NCBI GenBank assembly: GCA_018654745.1
Contig: JABILA010000043.1
Span: forward strand, 28,077-92,076
DNA from: Alphaproteobacteria bacterium
Lineage (GTDB): Bacteria; Pseudomonadota; Alphaproteobacteria; UBA2966
Reading direction: 5' to 3'
Length of the DNA: 64,000 nt
Made by a program: the position numbers and the translations under genes
Notes under the pieces: model-generated
The model's database searches: none
Told to the model about the DNA's origin: nothing
What the model saw: the letters and a program-made list of their open reading frames with translations, nothing else
Shown here: in pieces, positions 8,623 to 18,351 of the stretch
How positions within the stretch are numbered: the stretch's first letter is position 1
Layout: every line of letters starts with the position of its first letter

Positions 8623-9324
8623 TTAACCTGGCGCAAAAATACTGAGTGCAAACCAGTCGGGGAACGCCTTGATCTGTGCCCTTGATCCATCAAGGGCCAG
8701 GTCACCGGCGCTTACGGCACTGGTAATCGTGCGTCGACCAATCCAGACGTCAGCCGCCACGGACATCGGCATGGTAATGTTGAGATCAAGATCAAAGCCA
8801 GGGTCTTTCATGCACAAATCCGCTTCACCATTTTCAAACACAATCCACCAACGCCCATATTTGCTGGAAACGCCCGTCAGGTTAAATTGCACGGTTGTAC
8901 GCGGTTGATCAGGCGTGCCGTCAGGATCGACCCGTCGGCTGATATCCCACATCAGTAGCCCCGGGTCGAGGTCGCGTCCTTCCAGTTCGGGTTTCAGATG
9001 TTGTTCCGCCCAATGCCCCAGACCTTCAATCAGCGGCCTGAGTTGTTGTCCCCCTTCGGTCAGGAAATATTCCGAACCCCGTCCCCCCTGGGCAGGTCGA
9101 ATTTCGATAACTCCAGCAAATTCAAGATCTTTCAGTCGTTGCGACAGCAACGACGGCGACATCAACGGCACACCTTTTTTCAGATCGTTAAACCTGCTGC
9201 TGCCGCACAAAAGCTCTCGCAGGATCAATAAATTCCAGCGTTCAGCAACGATCTCAGCGCCTTTTGCGACAGGGCAAAACTGTCCATAGCCTTTTTTTCT
9301 GGTCATGCCGACAATCCTAATCAA
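8623..9324 (-). CDS. HxlR-family winged-helix regulator fused to an SCP2-like domain
   Basis: The protein has 233 residues. Residues 10-105 are an HxlR/DUF24 winged helix (VAERWNLLILRELLCGSSRFNDLKKGVPLMSPSLLSQRLKDLE). Residues 125-230 look like an SCP2 sterol-carrier-type domain (VQFNLTGVSSKYGRWWIVFENGEADLC, LNITMPMSVAADVWIGR), which may bind a hydrophobic effector. The gene is divergent from the acyl-CoA dehydrogenase-like gene. A perfect inverted repeat at 9343-9359, just upstream of its start, is the obvious operator. It probably represses that gene and itself. Confidence 0.85.
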   Translation of the reverse strand: MIRIVGMTRKKGYGQFCPVAKGAEIVAERWNLLILRELLCGSSRFNDLKKGVPLMSPSLLSQRLKDLEFAGVIEIRPAQGGRGSEYFLTEGGQQLRPLIEGLGHWAEQHLKPELEGRDLDPGLLMWDISRRVDPDGTPDQPRTTVQFNLTGVSSKYGRWWIVFENGEADLCMKDPGFDLDLNITMPMSVAADVWIGRRTITSAVSAGDLALDGSRAQIKAFPDWFALSIFAPG

Positions 9325-9342
9325 AACACCGGGCCTGACGCT

Positions 9343-9359
9343 AGTACAAATTTTGTACT
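9343..9359. promoter_or_regulatory. Perfect inverted repeat, likely HxlR operator
   Basis: AGTACAAA-T-TTTGTACT is a perfect palindrome with a one-base centre. It lies between the divergent HxlR-SCP2 gene (start 9324) and the acyl-CoA dehydrogenase-like gene (start 9423). GTAC-containing palindromes are known binding sites of HxlR/DUF24 regulators, so binding by the neighbour is a well-supported inference. Confidence 0.7.
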
Positions 9360-9422
9360 TTCAAAATTGCCCTGGAAGATCCATGTTGGAATTATCAAAA
9401 TTAGTAACAAGGGGATTTGGTC

Positions 9423-10553
9423 ATGACCAAAGTACTAACCGACAGTCTGGATATCGTTCGTAAACTGGGCCCTGTATTTGCCCAACGTGTGGGACAATAT
9501 GAAGCCGAGGATACATTCGTTAAGGAAAACTATGCCGACCTGAAAGCTGAAAAGTTCTTTTCGGCCATGGTGCCGGTTGAATTTGGTGGTGGGGGTACCT
9601 CACACCGCCAGATGTGTCAGTCCCTGAAAGAACTTGCTACTTTTTGCCCTTCAACCGCACTGTGCTCATCCATGCACCAGCATTTGATTGCTGCTGCTGT
9701 CTACAATCATACGAACGGCAAACCCGGCGCAAAACTACTGGATGCTGTGGTGGCAAAGGAGCTTGTTCTCGTCAGCACAGGTGCTACCGACTGGCTGGCG
9801 TCCAATGGCACCATGATCAAGGTCGATGGAGGCTACAATCTGGATGCCCGCAAGATCTTTGCCAGTGGCAGTCCGGCTGGCGACCTGGCCATTTCAAGTG
9901 CGCCTTATAACGATCCGGAAGAAGGCTGGCAGGTATTGCATTTTCCTGTGCCGCTGAATGCCAAAGGCGTTCTTATCGAAAATAACTGGCAAGCTATGGG
10001 TATGCGCGGCACCGGATCAAACACCCTGATCTTTGACGAAGTATTTATCCCTGAAGACAGCATTGCTCTGCGTCGACCGCAAGGTGACTTCCATGCCGTC
10101 TGGAACGTTGTGTTGACCGTCGCCATGCCTTTGATCATGAGCGTCTATGCAGGCATCGCCGAAGCCGCAGCGACAATTGCCCGAGAAAAGGCCGCATCCC
10201 GTCCCGATCCGTCTGCAACTTATCTTCTGGGTGAAATGGAAAATGCTCTGGCGACAACACAAATGGCCCACAACGAAATGGTCGATATAACCAATGACTT
10301 TGATTTTGACGCTGTTGACGAAACCGCGAACGCCATTTTAATTCGTAAAACCATTACGGCCAAAGCGGCGAAAGAAACCGTTGAAAAGGCCATGGAAGCT
10401 GTGGGCGGCACAGGTTACTTCAGGTCAACCGGGCTTGAGCGATTGCTGCGCGATGTACTGGCTTCCCAGTTCCATCCGCTGGCCGAGAAAAAGCAGTTGC
10501 TGTTTACGGGCCGTATGGCGCAAGGTCTCGATCCGGTCGAGGCCCTTGGCTAG
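9423..10553 (+). CDS. Acyl-CoA dehydrogenase-like flavoprotein
   Basis: The protein has 376 residues from the ATG at 9423, chosen because GGGG (9411-9414) is eight bases upstream; an in-frame TTG lies six bases earlier. The N-terminal helical domain, the middle beta domain (MGMRGTGSNTLIFDEVFIPEDS) and the C-terminal helical domain (AMEAVGGTGYFRSTGLERLLRDV) are all present. The subgroup with GATDWLASNG and GTGSN resembles DszC/HpaH-like flavin monooxygenases as well as true dehydrogenases, and no canonical catalytic glutamate is obvious, so oxygenase activity on an aromatic or sulfur compound is possible. It is divergent from the HxlR-SCP2 regulator. Confidence 0.82.
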   Translation: MTKVLTDSLDIVRKLGPVFAQRVGQYEAEDTFVKENYADLKAEKFFSAMVPVEFGGGGTSHRQMCQSLKELATFCPSTALCSSMHQHLIAAAVYNHTNGKPGAKLLDAVVAKELVLVSTGATDWLASNGTMIKVDGGYNLDARKIFASGSPAGDLAISSAPYNDPEEGWQVLHFPVPLNAKGVLIENNWQAMGMRGTGSNTLIFDEVFIPEDSIALRRPQGDFHAVWNVVLTVAMPLIMSVYAGIAEAAATIAREKAASRPDPSATYLLGEMENALATTQMAHNEMVDITNDFDFDAVDETANAILIRKTITAKAAKETVEKAMEAVGGTGYFRSTGLERLLRDVLASQFHPLAEKKQLLFTGRMAQGLDPVEALG

Positions 10554-10577
10554 ACGTTTTCGTTTGTACGAAAAGCG

Positions 10578-11879
10578 TCAGTGATAAAGCATATTGGGCA
10601 GGAAAAGTGAGATTGTCGGCACCATCACCAGCAAGGCAAGTCTCAGGATATCCGCACACCAGAACGGTGTAACACCGCGGAAGACAGTGGCTGTACTGAC
10701 GTCCCTGAGGACGCCTGATAGCACAAAGACGTTCAGTCCCACCGGAGGTGTGATCAGGCTGATTTCGGTAACGACAACAACCACGATGCCAAACCAGACC
10801 GGATGAAAGCCAAAGGATTCAATCAGAGGAAAGAAGACTGGAATGGTCAACAGCAACATCGACAGGCTTTCGAATACACAGCCGAGGGCGATATAAACCA
10901 GCAGGATCAGCACAACAACAACCATGGGTGCAACATCAAAGCTGCTGACCAGGTCGCGCAATGCATCCGGCAATCCGGCGCGATTGACGAAACTTGAAAA
11001 GATCAGGGCACCAATCAAAACCGTGAACAAAGTCGCAGATGTACGGGATGTTTCTGCCAGGGTTTCGAACAGCGAACGCCAGGTCAGCGCCCGACGCATC
11101 AAGGCAATAATCAAGGCCCCGCCAGCACCAACACCGGCGGCTTCGGTCGGCGTAAAGACACCGCCATAAATGCCACCCATGACAACACCAAAGAGGATCA
11201 ACGTGCCCCAGACACCCTTCAAGGCAACAAGGCGTTCAGCCCAGTTCAGACGCTCACCGCGTGGGCCAGCGGCCGGGTCGCGCCAGACCACATATTGCAC
11301 AGCGCCGAGGTAAAACAGGATGCCGATGAGGCCCGGAATGAACCCGGCGGCAAACAGTTCCCGAATACTGGTTTCCGTCATTAATCCGTAGATAACCAGA
11401 ATCACGCTGGGCGGAATCAAAATGCCCAGCGTACCACCGGCTGCGATCGAAGCTGTCGACAGACTGTCCGCATAGCCATATTTCCGCATGGGCGGCATGG
11501 CAACCTTCGACATGGTCGCTGCTGTTGCCAGGCTGGATCCGCAAATCGCCGAGAACCCGCCACAGGCCACAATGGTCGCCATGGACAACCCGCCCTTGCG
11601 ATGACCCAGAAAGGCATTGGAAGCGGCATAAAGTTCACTGGAAAGGCCGGCACGACTGACCAGATTCCCCATCAGGATGAACAGGGGAACAACAGAAAGG
11701 CCATAATTCTGGGCTGTCGTGATGACCCGTTGCCCGGCCATGGAAGTTGAAGCCAGCCAGTTCCAGTCACCCAGATAGGCAAACCCGACAAACCCCACAA
11801 CACCCATGGCAAACGCGATGGGCATACGCAGGAATACAAAAGCCAGCAGAACGGCAAAACCAACAAGTGCCTCAGTCAA
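10578..11879 (-). CDS. TRAP transporter large permease DctM
   Basis: The 433-residue, very hydrophobic protein has about twelve membrane segments and typical DctM motifs (VPLFILMGNLVSRAGLS, GTLGILIPPSVILVIYGLMTETS, ITPPVGLNVFVLSGV). It forms the sodium-driven channel of a tripartite ATP-independent periplasmic transporter with the DctQ and DctP proteins encoded upstream. The start is a TTG at 11879 with AAGGG about ten bases upstream. It is last of three genes in a dctP-dctQ-dctM operon. The substrate is probably a carboxylate, perhaps an aromatic acid given the nearby catabolic enzymes. Confidence 0.93.
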   Translation of the reverse strand: MTEALVGFAVLLAFVFLRMPIAFAMGVVGFVGFAYLGDWNWLASTSMAGQRVITTAQNYGLSVVPLFILMGNLVSRAGLSSELYAASNAFLGHRKGGLSMATIVACGGFSAICGSSLATAATMSKVAMPPMRKYGYADSLSTASIAAGGTLGILIPPSVILVIYGLMTETSIRELFAAGFIPGLIGILFYLGAVQYVVWRDPAAGPRGERLNWAERLVALKGVWGTLILFGVVMGGIYGGVFTPTEAAGVGAGGALIIALMRRALTWRSLFETLAETSRTSATLFTVLIGALIFSSFVNRAGLPDALRDLVSSFDVAPMVVVVLILLVYIALGCVFESLSMLLLTIPVFFPLIESFGFHPVWFGIVVVVVTEISLITPPVGLNVFVLSGVLRDVSTATVFRGVTPFWCADILRLALLVMVPTISLFLPNMLYH

Positions 11880-11919
11880 CAGAAAATACCCTTACATCTG
11901 GTTCCCACAAGACAATACA

Positions 11920-12411
11920 TCATGGAGATAATGGCCCCCGGCCAAACACATAGCGAACACAACTATACAGCAAGGCAAATGCGGTCACGCCGCTCATGAT
12001 GCTGATAAAGAAGGTAATATATTGCACAGGGATTTGCAGGAATTCGGTCGTATCGCCATATTCCTGGGCCCGTTCAGCCAGTGCCCAAACCCGCCATGCA
12101 ACACCCGACATGGCCAGGGCGGCGATCAAGTTCATGGTCGCCTGGCGAAAATTGATGACAAATTTCGGTGAGAACGAATCCAGCAAATCGACAGTGATGT
12201 GCTCTTCGCGCATACAGGCGACCGGCAATCCACAAAAGACCACAATGGCCATCAGGATTCGTGTTAGTTCTGTCGCGCTGTGGAGGGGGGAATTGAAAAA
12301 GTAACGTCCGGCGACGTCCACACAGGTAATCGCCATCAGCGTAAAAAGAGTGAGAGCGGCAACTATTTCAAGGAACCTGACGGTCCAGTCTATTTCTCGT
12401 CTGTTGCCCAA
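11920..12411 (-). CDS. TRAP transporter small permease DctQ
   Basis: The 163-residue protein has four predicted membrane segments (around residues 12-32, 50-68, 88-106 and 130-150) and the family motif DVAGRYFFNSPLHSATELTRILMAIVVFCGLP. It pairs with DctM and sits between the genes for the binding protein and the large permease. The start is a TTG at 12411 with only a weak ribosome-binding site, so a slightly different start is possible. Confidence 0.9.
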   Translation of the reverse strand: MGNRREIDWTVRFLEIVAALTLFTLMAITCVDVAGRYFFNSPLHSATELTRILMAIVVFCGLPVACMREEHITVDLLDSFSPKFVINFRQATMNLIAALAMSGVAWRVWALAERAQEYGDTTEFLQIPVQYITFFISIMSGVTAFALLYSCVRYVFGRGPLSP

Positions 12412-12492
12412 GTTGCCGCTCCCGTTCTTCAGTTGAAGTCAGGTACAATTTGTAACTTTGTACCCGGCCGTCAAATCACATGATTTCCAGAA

Positions 12493-13500
12493 TTAGTAGC
12501 TTCTGGCGATGTCACGCAATTCTGCCAGCGCAGCTTTGGAGTTGATACCTTTTTTGGCGGCATCCGCAATCCAGTCGGTTTCGATGTGCGCCATCATGCC
12601 ATAGAATTCCTTGGTCATGGCATCGCTTGCTGTATCGATGGTGTTGCCAAATGCCTTGGCATCTTTCAGGCCAGCAGCATCAACATCATCCCACATTTTG
12701 CCGGCAGCACGCGCCATAACTTCGCCTGAGCATGCTGTTACAGCGGCTTGCTCACTTGAGGACAAACCATTGAATTTGGCCGGGTTCATAACAAAACCGA
12801 AGCTGCCATAATAAACACCGCCCGGTATAATCAGGGAGAACGGAGCCACTTCTTTCAGCTTGAAGCTCTTTTTGGTTTCCATCGGCATGAACACACCGTC
12901 AGCGACACCACTGGCAACGGTTTCATATACTTTTGGTGCCGGAACGCGCACACCGACAAGCCCCAGGGCCTTGCCAACGGCACCCGATACACCGCCACCA
13001 AGACGAATTTTCATGCCCTTGAATTCTGCCAGGGAATTGATCTTTTTCTTGGTGTGCATGATGCCCGGGCCATGTGATGTCAGAGACAACACTTTCAGAC
13101 CCTTGTGCTCGTTTTTATCGGCCAGATATTTTTGATGAATGCGCCAGTAAGCAACAGAAGCTGCTTCGGCACTTGTGCCAAGACCTGGTAGTTCAACAAC
13201 CTTGGTCAGAACATACCGGCCAGGGTTATAGCCATGGAACATCCAGGTGGCGTCAGCAACGCCATCGCGTACGACGTCCGGCTGTTGTGGTGGCGGCGCA
13301 AGACCATATTCAATTTTAACATTGACTGAACCACTGGTGGCACCCGAAATACATTTGCCCCAGTTAGGCCAGACAACGGAATTTATGCCGTGTTTGGGCG
13401 GCGCCCAGCTGCTGACACGAATTGTTGTGGCGGCTTCAGCAATTCCAACTGTCGTAGCCATAATAGCGCCCGTCAGGGCAATTAAACCTAATTTACGCAT
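12493..13500 (-). CDS. TRAP transporter periplasmic solute-binding protein DctP
   Basis: The protein has 335 residues from the ATG at 13500, preceded by GGGAGAA; an earlier in-frame start is rejected because it would bury the signal peptide MRKLGLIALTGAIMATTVG...AEA. The mature part has the DctP fold (MHTKKKINSLAEFKGMKIRLGG, VASGVADGVFMPMETKK). It captures the substrate in the periplasm for the DctQM permease. It is the first gene of the operon. Confidence 0.93.
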   Translation of the reverse strand: MRKLGLIALTGAIMATTVGIAEAATTIRVSSWAPPKHGINSVVWPNWGKCISGATSGSVNVKIEYGLAPPPQQPDVVRDGVADATWMFHGYNPGRYVLTKVVELPGLGTSAEAASVAYWRIHQKYLADKNEHKGLKVLSLTSHGPGIMHTKKKINSLAEFKGMKIRLGGGVSGAVGKALGLVGVRVPAPKVYETVASGVADGVFMPMETKKSFKLKEVAPFSLIIPGGVYYGSFGFVMNPAKFNGLSSSEQAAVTACSGEVMARAAGKMWDDVDAAGLKDAKAFGNTIDTASDAMTKEFYGMMAHIETDWIADAAKKGINSKAALAELRDIARSY

Positions 13501-13658
13501 TGATCGTTCTCCCGGTTGACGCCGCCTCGAAATAATTCCGCAGCGGCAAAGCCTCATTTTTGAAGGGTCCGTTTATTTTTCTTTCCGTAACCTTCACACA
13601 AAAACGTCGTTTGTTCTATTCAAGTTCTAAAAAATAATCTTCGTTCAAGTCGTTGTTA

Positions 13659-14510
13659 TTACTGAGTTTCATCCGCAATTGAATTGCTGAGAATACCAAT
13701 CGAGGAAATTTCGACTTCCACGTGATCCCCAGGCTTCATAAATACTGGCGGCGTGCGTTTAAAGCCAACGCCGCCCGGCGTGCCCGTGACCAGCACATCG
13801 CCCGGCAACCACGGCAGCGCTTTCGAGACATAGGAAATCAACAGCGGTATATCAAAAGCAAGATCGGCCAGCGTCGCCTGCTGCATAACCTCGCCGTTCA
13901 GCCTTGTTTGCAATTTCATCTGGCGATAATCAGAAACTTCGTCTGCGGTTACCATCCAGGGTCCAAAAGCCCCTGTCTTCTGGAAATTTTTGCCCATGCC
14001 AAACTGCCGGGTGTGGGATTGCCAGTCGCGAATGGTCGCTTCGTTGTAACAGGCGTATCCAGCGATGTGGTCCAGGGCATCGGGCTGATCAATATGCGCC
14101 CCACCCTTCCCGATGATCACCGCCATCTCGCCTTCGAAATCAAGATGCGTTGAAACCAGCGGTCGCTGGATGGCCTGACCATGTCCAACCTGGGTTTCAG
14201 GATAGCGATGAAAGATGACCGGATTGTCTTTTAATTCCCGTCCGGTTTCCTTGACGTGATCAATGTAGTTCAGGCCAACACAGACAATTTTGCGTGGGTT
14301 GGGAATAACCGGTAGTCGCTGACATTCGTCCAGAGCAAAAGATGGCGCAGCACCTTCCAAGGCACCTGCGACATCCGACATCGCGTCTTGCTCAAGCAGA
14401 TTACGGATATCGACAGCACCTTTTATCTTGCCAGTCAGGTCAACAACCTGGTTACCAACAACTGCGCCAAAGCCGGTTTGTCCGTCGCGATCAAACGAGA
14501 TCAATTTCAT
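13659..14510 (-). CDS. Fumarylacetoacetate hydrolase family protein
   Basis: The 283-residue protein has the FAH C-terminal catalytic fold: KIVCVGLNYIDHVKETGRE near residue 73, the metal-binding acidic set in HLDFEGEMAVIIGKGG near residue 125, and LVTGTPGGVGFKRTPP near residue 245. Members hydrolyse or decarboxylate diketo acids from aromatic ring degradation (fumarylpyruvate, acylpyruvates, oxaloacetate). It lies between the TRAP operon and the divergent GntR regulator, next to the transhydroxylase-like genes, which suits a ring-cleavage product hydrolase. Confidence 0.9.
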   Translation of the reverse strand: MKLISFDRDGQTGFGAVVGNQVVDLTGKIKGAVDIRNLLEQDAMSDVAGALEGAAPSFALDECQRLPVIPNPRKIVCVGLNYIDHVKETGRELKDNPVIFHRYPETQVGHGQAIQRPLVSTHLDFEGEMAVIIGKGGAHIDQPDALDHIAGYACYNEATIRDWQSHTRQFGMGKNFQKTGAFGPWMVTADEVSDYRQMKLQTRLNGEVMQQATLADLAFDIPLLISYVSKALPWLPGDVLVTGTPGGVGFKRTPPVFMKPGDHVEVEISSIGILSNSIADETQ

Positions 14511-14558
14511 TTATGCCACCACATTATTATCATTTGAAAAACCATAAAGTAGAAATAT

Positions 14559-14615
14559 TCGAAAATCAATATTTTTTTCGAAAATTTTGACAACATCGAA
14601 AATTGTGCCTAGGAT
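14559..14615 (+). promoter_or_regulatory. GntR promoter with three TCGAAAAT repeats
   Basis: TTGACA (14587-14592) and TAGGAT (14610-14615) with 17-base spacing form a plausible promoter for the GntR gene at 14649. TCGAAAAT occurs at 14559-14566, 14578-14585 and 14596-14603, spaced about 18-19 bases apart, the last within the -35/-10 spacer. These direct repeats in the divergent FAH-GntR gap are candidate GntR binding sites. Confidence 0.5.
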
Positions 14616-14648
14616 GATGCAAACCAGATAACAGAACAGGTCCCTGGC

Positions 14649-15380
14649 ATGACAAGCGCCGAATTGGAAATCCCGGAAGCAACTGGACGCTCGGAGATAA
14701 AGGTCTCTGTCGCCGATGATGCACATCGAAAGCTGCGTACCAAAATTCTTCAGGGCGAAATTCTACCTGGTCACAAACTCAAATTCGAAATCCTGCAGCA
14801 GGAAATGTCCGTGAGTGCCAGTTCGCTTCGCGAAGCACTAACACGGTTGGTCAGTGATGGTTTCGTAACATCCGAGCCCCGGCGGGGATTTTCTGTTGCA
14901 CCTGTTTCAATTGAAGAGTTGAAAGACATATCGCGCTTGCGGACAATCCTGGAGCCCCTGGCCTTGCGCGACGCCATTGAACATGGCGACGATGCCTGGG
15001 AAGCCCAGATCCTGGCAACCTATCACCGGTTTTCCAAAATTGATTCACTCCAGGGTGATGCGCCTGGCATTCGTGATGAGCAATGGTCGCATTGGCACCA
15101 GGCCTTTCATGAAGCCCTGGTTGCGGCTTGTCCGTCCAAAAAGACCATGCAGTTCAGAGCTGTGCTGTTTGAGCAGTCTGAACGTTATCGTGCGATATCA
15201 GCCGCCCGGCGAAAACAGTCACGAAAGAAAAGTGACGAGCATCGAAATTTGATGGAAGCCGTCCTTTCACATGACGCTGATCAGGCAGAAAAATTAATGG
15301 TCAAACACATTGAACTGACATCAAATTCATTGATTGAAATCCTTCAAGCCGCCCAGGTTCAGGAACAGAAAGCCGTCTGA
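14649..15380 (+). CDS. GntR-family (FCD-type) transcriptional regulator
   Basis: The 243-residue protein has an N-terminal winged helix ([45 protein letters not shown], residues 28-75) and a C-terminal FCD helical domain with [18 protein letters not shown] and the acidic/His residues near [11 protein letters not shown] and [24 protein letters not shown] that bind a metal and carboxylate effector. The stop codon is one base before the start of the transhydroxylase-like gene, so it is cotranscribed with it and probably controls this operon and the divergent FAH gene. Confidence 0.92.
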   Translation: MTSAELEIPEATGRSEIKVSVADDAHRKLRTKILQGEILPGHKLKFEILQQEMSVSASSLREALTRLVSDGFVTSEPRRGFSVAPVSIEELKDISRLRTILEPLALRDAIEHGDDAWEAQILATYHRFSKIDSLQGDAPGIRDEQWSHWHQAFHEALVAACPSKKTMQFRAVLFEQSERYRAISAARRKQSRKKSDEHRNLMEAVLSHDADQAEKLMVKHIELTSNSLIEILQAAQVQEQKAV

Positions 15381-15381
15381 T

Positions 15382-18351
15382 ATGCAGCTACAAATTCTTC
15401 TACAGGGTGTTTCCTGGGCACTGAACTTTACCGCCTTGCAACATGCCTCCTTCAAGGAAAGGCTGCATGAAAAGGAATTCATCGCCCAGGTAAAGGTCAA
15501 GGATAACTCCGTCGGACGGCACTATCATTTTGGCAAAGGCAAAGTGATTTCTCATTCGGGTGTTCACGATAATCCTGACATGACGATCACCTTCAAGAAC
15601 GCGGCCCTGGGTGTGAAGCTCCTCAGGCCACCTATTGACCACACCGACTTTATCAACGCTATGAAGAACTTTGCCTTGCAGATGGCAGGCGAAGACGAAA
15701 TAACACAATGGTTCACGGACACCATCAGCATCATGAATACCATTCGCTGGGAATATGGTGTCGATGCAGGGAACGGTGAACGACGCTACACAAATTTCAC
15801 CAATGGCGGACCTTTGTTTGTCTACGTCAAGGATGACAAGATTGTCCGTATGACACCTATTGATCTGGCGGACGACGATGCCGCCAGCTGGACGATCACG
15901 GCCCGCGGCAAGACCTTCACGCCGCCACGCAAAACCACGATCAACCCGCACGGGCTGACGTCAAAGTCCGTGGTCTATTCTTCCAAGCGTCTTCTAAAAC
16001 CAATGAAGCGTGTGGATTTTGACCCCAACGGTGAGCGTAATCAGCAAAATCGCGGCAAGTCGGGTTACGAAGAAATCAGCTGGGACGAAGCCCTGGACAT
16101 CACTGCCAACGAGATCAAACGGGTCAAGCGCGAACATGGCCATGGAGCCATCATGAACAGTCATGGCTCGCACCATACCTGGGGCAATATTGGCCACTAT
16201 CTCAGCGCCCAGATGCGCTTTATGAATGCCATCGGTCATACCAAGATGCATTTGAACCCTGACAGCTGGGAAGGCTGGTACTGGGGCGGCATGCATCACT
16301 ATGGCAACTCCATGCGCAATGGCGCGATGGAACCTTATGGCCAGTTGCAGGACTGTCTCGACGAAGCTGAAATGATCGTCTTCTGGGCCAGCGATCCGGA
16401 ATCCTCCAGTGGTTCCTACGGCTCGTTTGAAGGCACACCACGGCGTCACTGGGCCCGCGAACTCGGCATCAAGATGGTGCACATTGATCCCTATTGTAAC
16501 CACACGGCCAATCACATAGGCGGCAAGTGGATCCCAGTTATTCCCGGCACCAGCCCGGCCATGGCCCATGCCCTCGCCCATGTCTGGATGACCGAAGGTC
16601 TTTACGACCAGGACTATGTGGAGACTCGCACCACTGGCTTCGATAAATACCGCGCCTATGTGATGGGCGAAGAAGACGGCCAGCCGAAATCACCGGAATG
16701 GCAGGAAGCTGAAACGGGGGTTGCGCCTCATACGGTTCGGGCCCTGGCACGGGAGTGGGGTAACAAAAAAACCTACCTTGCTGCGGGCGGCAAAGGTACG
16801 ACTTTTGGGGGTGCCAACCGCTCGGCCACCGGAGCCCAATGGGCGCGGGCGATGATTTGCCTGATGGCCATGCAGGGTCTGGGAAAGCCAGGCATCAACT
16901 TTGGCAATCTGCAATGTGGTGCGCCCATTGACTATGAATTCTATTTTCCCGGCTATGCCGAAGGCGGTATGTCTGGCGACCTGACCGGGACGGCGTCGCC
17001 TATTCAGCTTTACCAGCGCCAACCTCATTTGCTCAGCATGAATTCGGTTACTCAACAAATCCCCAGGCTCAGAATACCTGAAGCTCTGATCGATGGAGAA
17101 ACCAGCGGATACCCCACGGATGCCCGATCCATCGAAGGGCAATTCATGGGTTACAAGTACCCGTCCCCCGGACATTCGCGGGTCAAAATGATGTACAAAT
17201 ACGGCGGCAGTCATTTTGGCACGACCATGGAATCTGACCGCCTTGCCAAGGCCCTTCAATCCGAAGGTCTGGAGTTTATCGTCAACCAGTCAATCTGGAA
17301 TGAGGGCGAAGTGTCGTTCGCTGACATCATCCTGCCAGCCTGTACAAATTTTGAACGCTGGGATATCGGCGAATGGGGTGGGGCCGGTGGCTATTCGCAA
17401 CATAACCAAACCATGTTGAACCACCGCATGGTTGCTATTCAGCACAAGTGCATTGAACCTCTGGGCGAAAGCCGCTCGGACTACCAGATATTCACCGACA
17501 TTCTGAAGCGCCTGGGGTTAAGCGCATATTTCACCGAGGGTGCGACGGAGCTGGATTGGTGCAAGGCGCAGTTTGATGCCTCTGATTTGCCAAAGCATAT
17601 CTCCTGGAAGAAGTTCCTGAAAAAGGGTTACTACGTAGTACCCGCTGAAAAAGAAGAAAATCGTCCACCGACAGGTTTCCGCTGGTATGCCGAAGGACGC
17701 AAAAAAGATGTCCCTGAGCCAGCGCCGCTGCCGTCCGAATATGGCGAAAAATATCTTGAAGGTTTGCAAACCCAGTCCGGTAAAATCGAATTTGAAGCAC
17801 AAAGCCTGAAACGCTTTGGCCAGGATCCGGAACGACCGCCGGTGAACAAATATATTCCCTCGTGGGAAGGTCGCCAGACTTCTGAGCTTTTTGCCAAATT
17901 CCCCCTGCAACTTCTGACGCCGCATCCGCGTTACAGCTTTCATACCCAGGGCGATGGCAAGGATGGATATTTGAATGATATCGAGGATCACCGGGTGCTG
18001 GTTGACGGGTACTATTACTGGGTCGCGCGTATCAACCCGGTGGACGCGGAAAATCGTGGCATCAAACACCATGACCTGATCCTGCTGCATAACGAACGCG
18101 GCTCTGTAATCTGCGCCGCCCAGATCACGGGCCGGATCATGCAAGGTGTCGTACATTCAGCTGAAAGCTCCGCCGAATACGATCCCGTCGGAGAACCAGG
18201 GAATTCGCCGGACCGGGGCGGATGTGTAAACATCCTGACACCCAAGCGTCATATGACGGCAAAGACAACGGGCTCCGCACCCAATTCCTGCTTGATCGAA
18301 ATAGAAAAATGGACGGGTCTCGCGGCCACCAACCTGGAGGCCGCTTCATGA
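15382..18351 (+). CDS. Molybdopterin enzyme, pyrogallol-phloroglucinol transhydroxylase-like large subunit with SCP2-like N-terminus
   Basis: The protein has 989 residues from the ATG at 15382, which directly follows the GntR stop. Residues 1-125 look like an SCP2 sterol-carrier domain ([39 protein letters not shown]). The rest is a DMSO-reductase-family molybdopterin subunit without the N-terminal Fe-S cysteine motif. His264, Asp294 and Ser295 ([17 protein letters not shown]) have the same spacing as His144, Asp174 and Mo ligand Ser175 of Pelobacter transhydroxylase, and Tyr525 is near the place of Tyr404; this comparison is from memory of that structure. It probably moves or adds hydroxyl groups on a polyphenol ring together with the next gene product. 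Confidence 0.82.
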   Translation: MQLQILLQGVSWALNFTALQHASFKERLHEKEFIAQVKVKDNSVGRHYHFGKGKVISHSGVHDNPDMTITFKNAALGVKLLRPPIDHTDFINAMKNFALQMAGEDEITQWFTDTISIMNTIRWEYGVDAGNGERRYTNFTNGGPLFVYVKDDKIVRMTPIDLADDDAASWTITARGKTFTPPRKTTINPHGLTSKSVVYSSKRLLKPMKRVDFDPNGERNQQNRGKSGYEEISWDEALDITANEIKRVKREHGHGAIMNSHGSHHTWGNIGHYLSAQMRFMNAIGHTKMHLNPDSWEGWYWGGMHHYGNSMRNGAMEPYGQLQDCLDEAEMIVFWASDPESSSGSYGSFEGTPRRHWARELGIKMVHIDPYCNHTANHIGGKWIPVIPGTSPAMAHALAHVWMTEGLYDQDYVETRTTGFDKYRAYVMGEEDGQPKSPEWQEAETGVAPHTVRALAREWGNKKTYLAAGGKGTTFGGANRSATGAQWARAMICLMAMQGLGKPGINFGNLQCGAPIDYEFYFPGYAEGGMSGDLTGTASPIQLYQRQPHLLSMNSVTQQIPRLRIPEALIDGETSGYPTDARSIEGQFMGYKYPSPGHSRVKMMYKYGGSHFGTTMESDRLAKALQSEGLEFIVNQSIWNEGEVSFADIILPACTNFERWDIGEWGGAGGYSQHNQTMLNHRMVAIQHKCIEPLGESRSDYQIFTDILKRLGLSAYFTEGATELDWCKAQFDASDLPKHISWKKFLKKGYYVVPAEKEENRPPTGFRWYAEGRKKDVPEPAPLPSEYGEKYLEGLQTQSGKIEFEAQSLKRFGQDPERPPVNKYIPSWEGRQTSELFAKFPLQLLTPHPRYSFHTQGDGKDGYLNDIEDHRVLVDGYYYWVARINPVDAENRGIKHHDLILLHNERGSVICAAQITGRIMQGVVHSAESSAEYDPVGEPGNSPDRGGCVNILTPKRHMTAKTTGSAPNSCLIEIEKWTGLAATNLEAAS

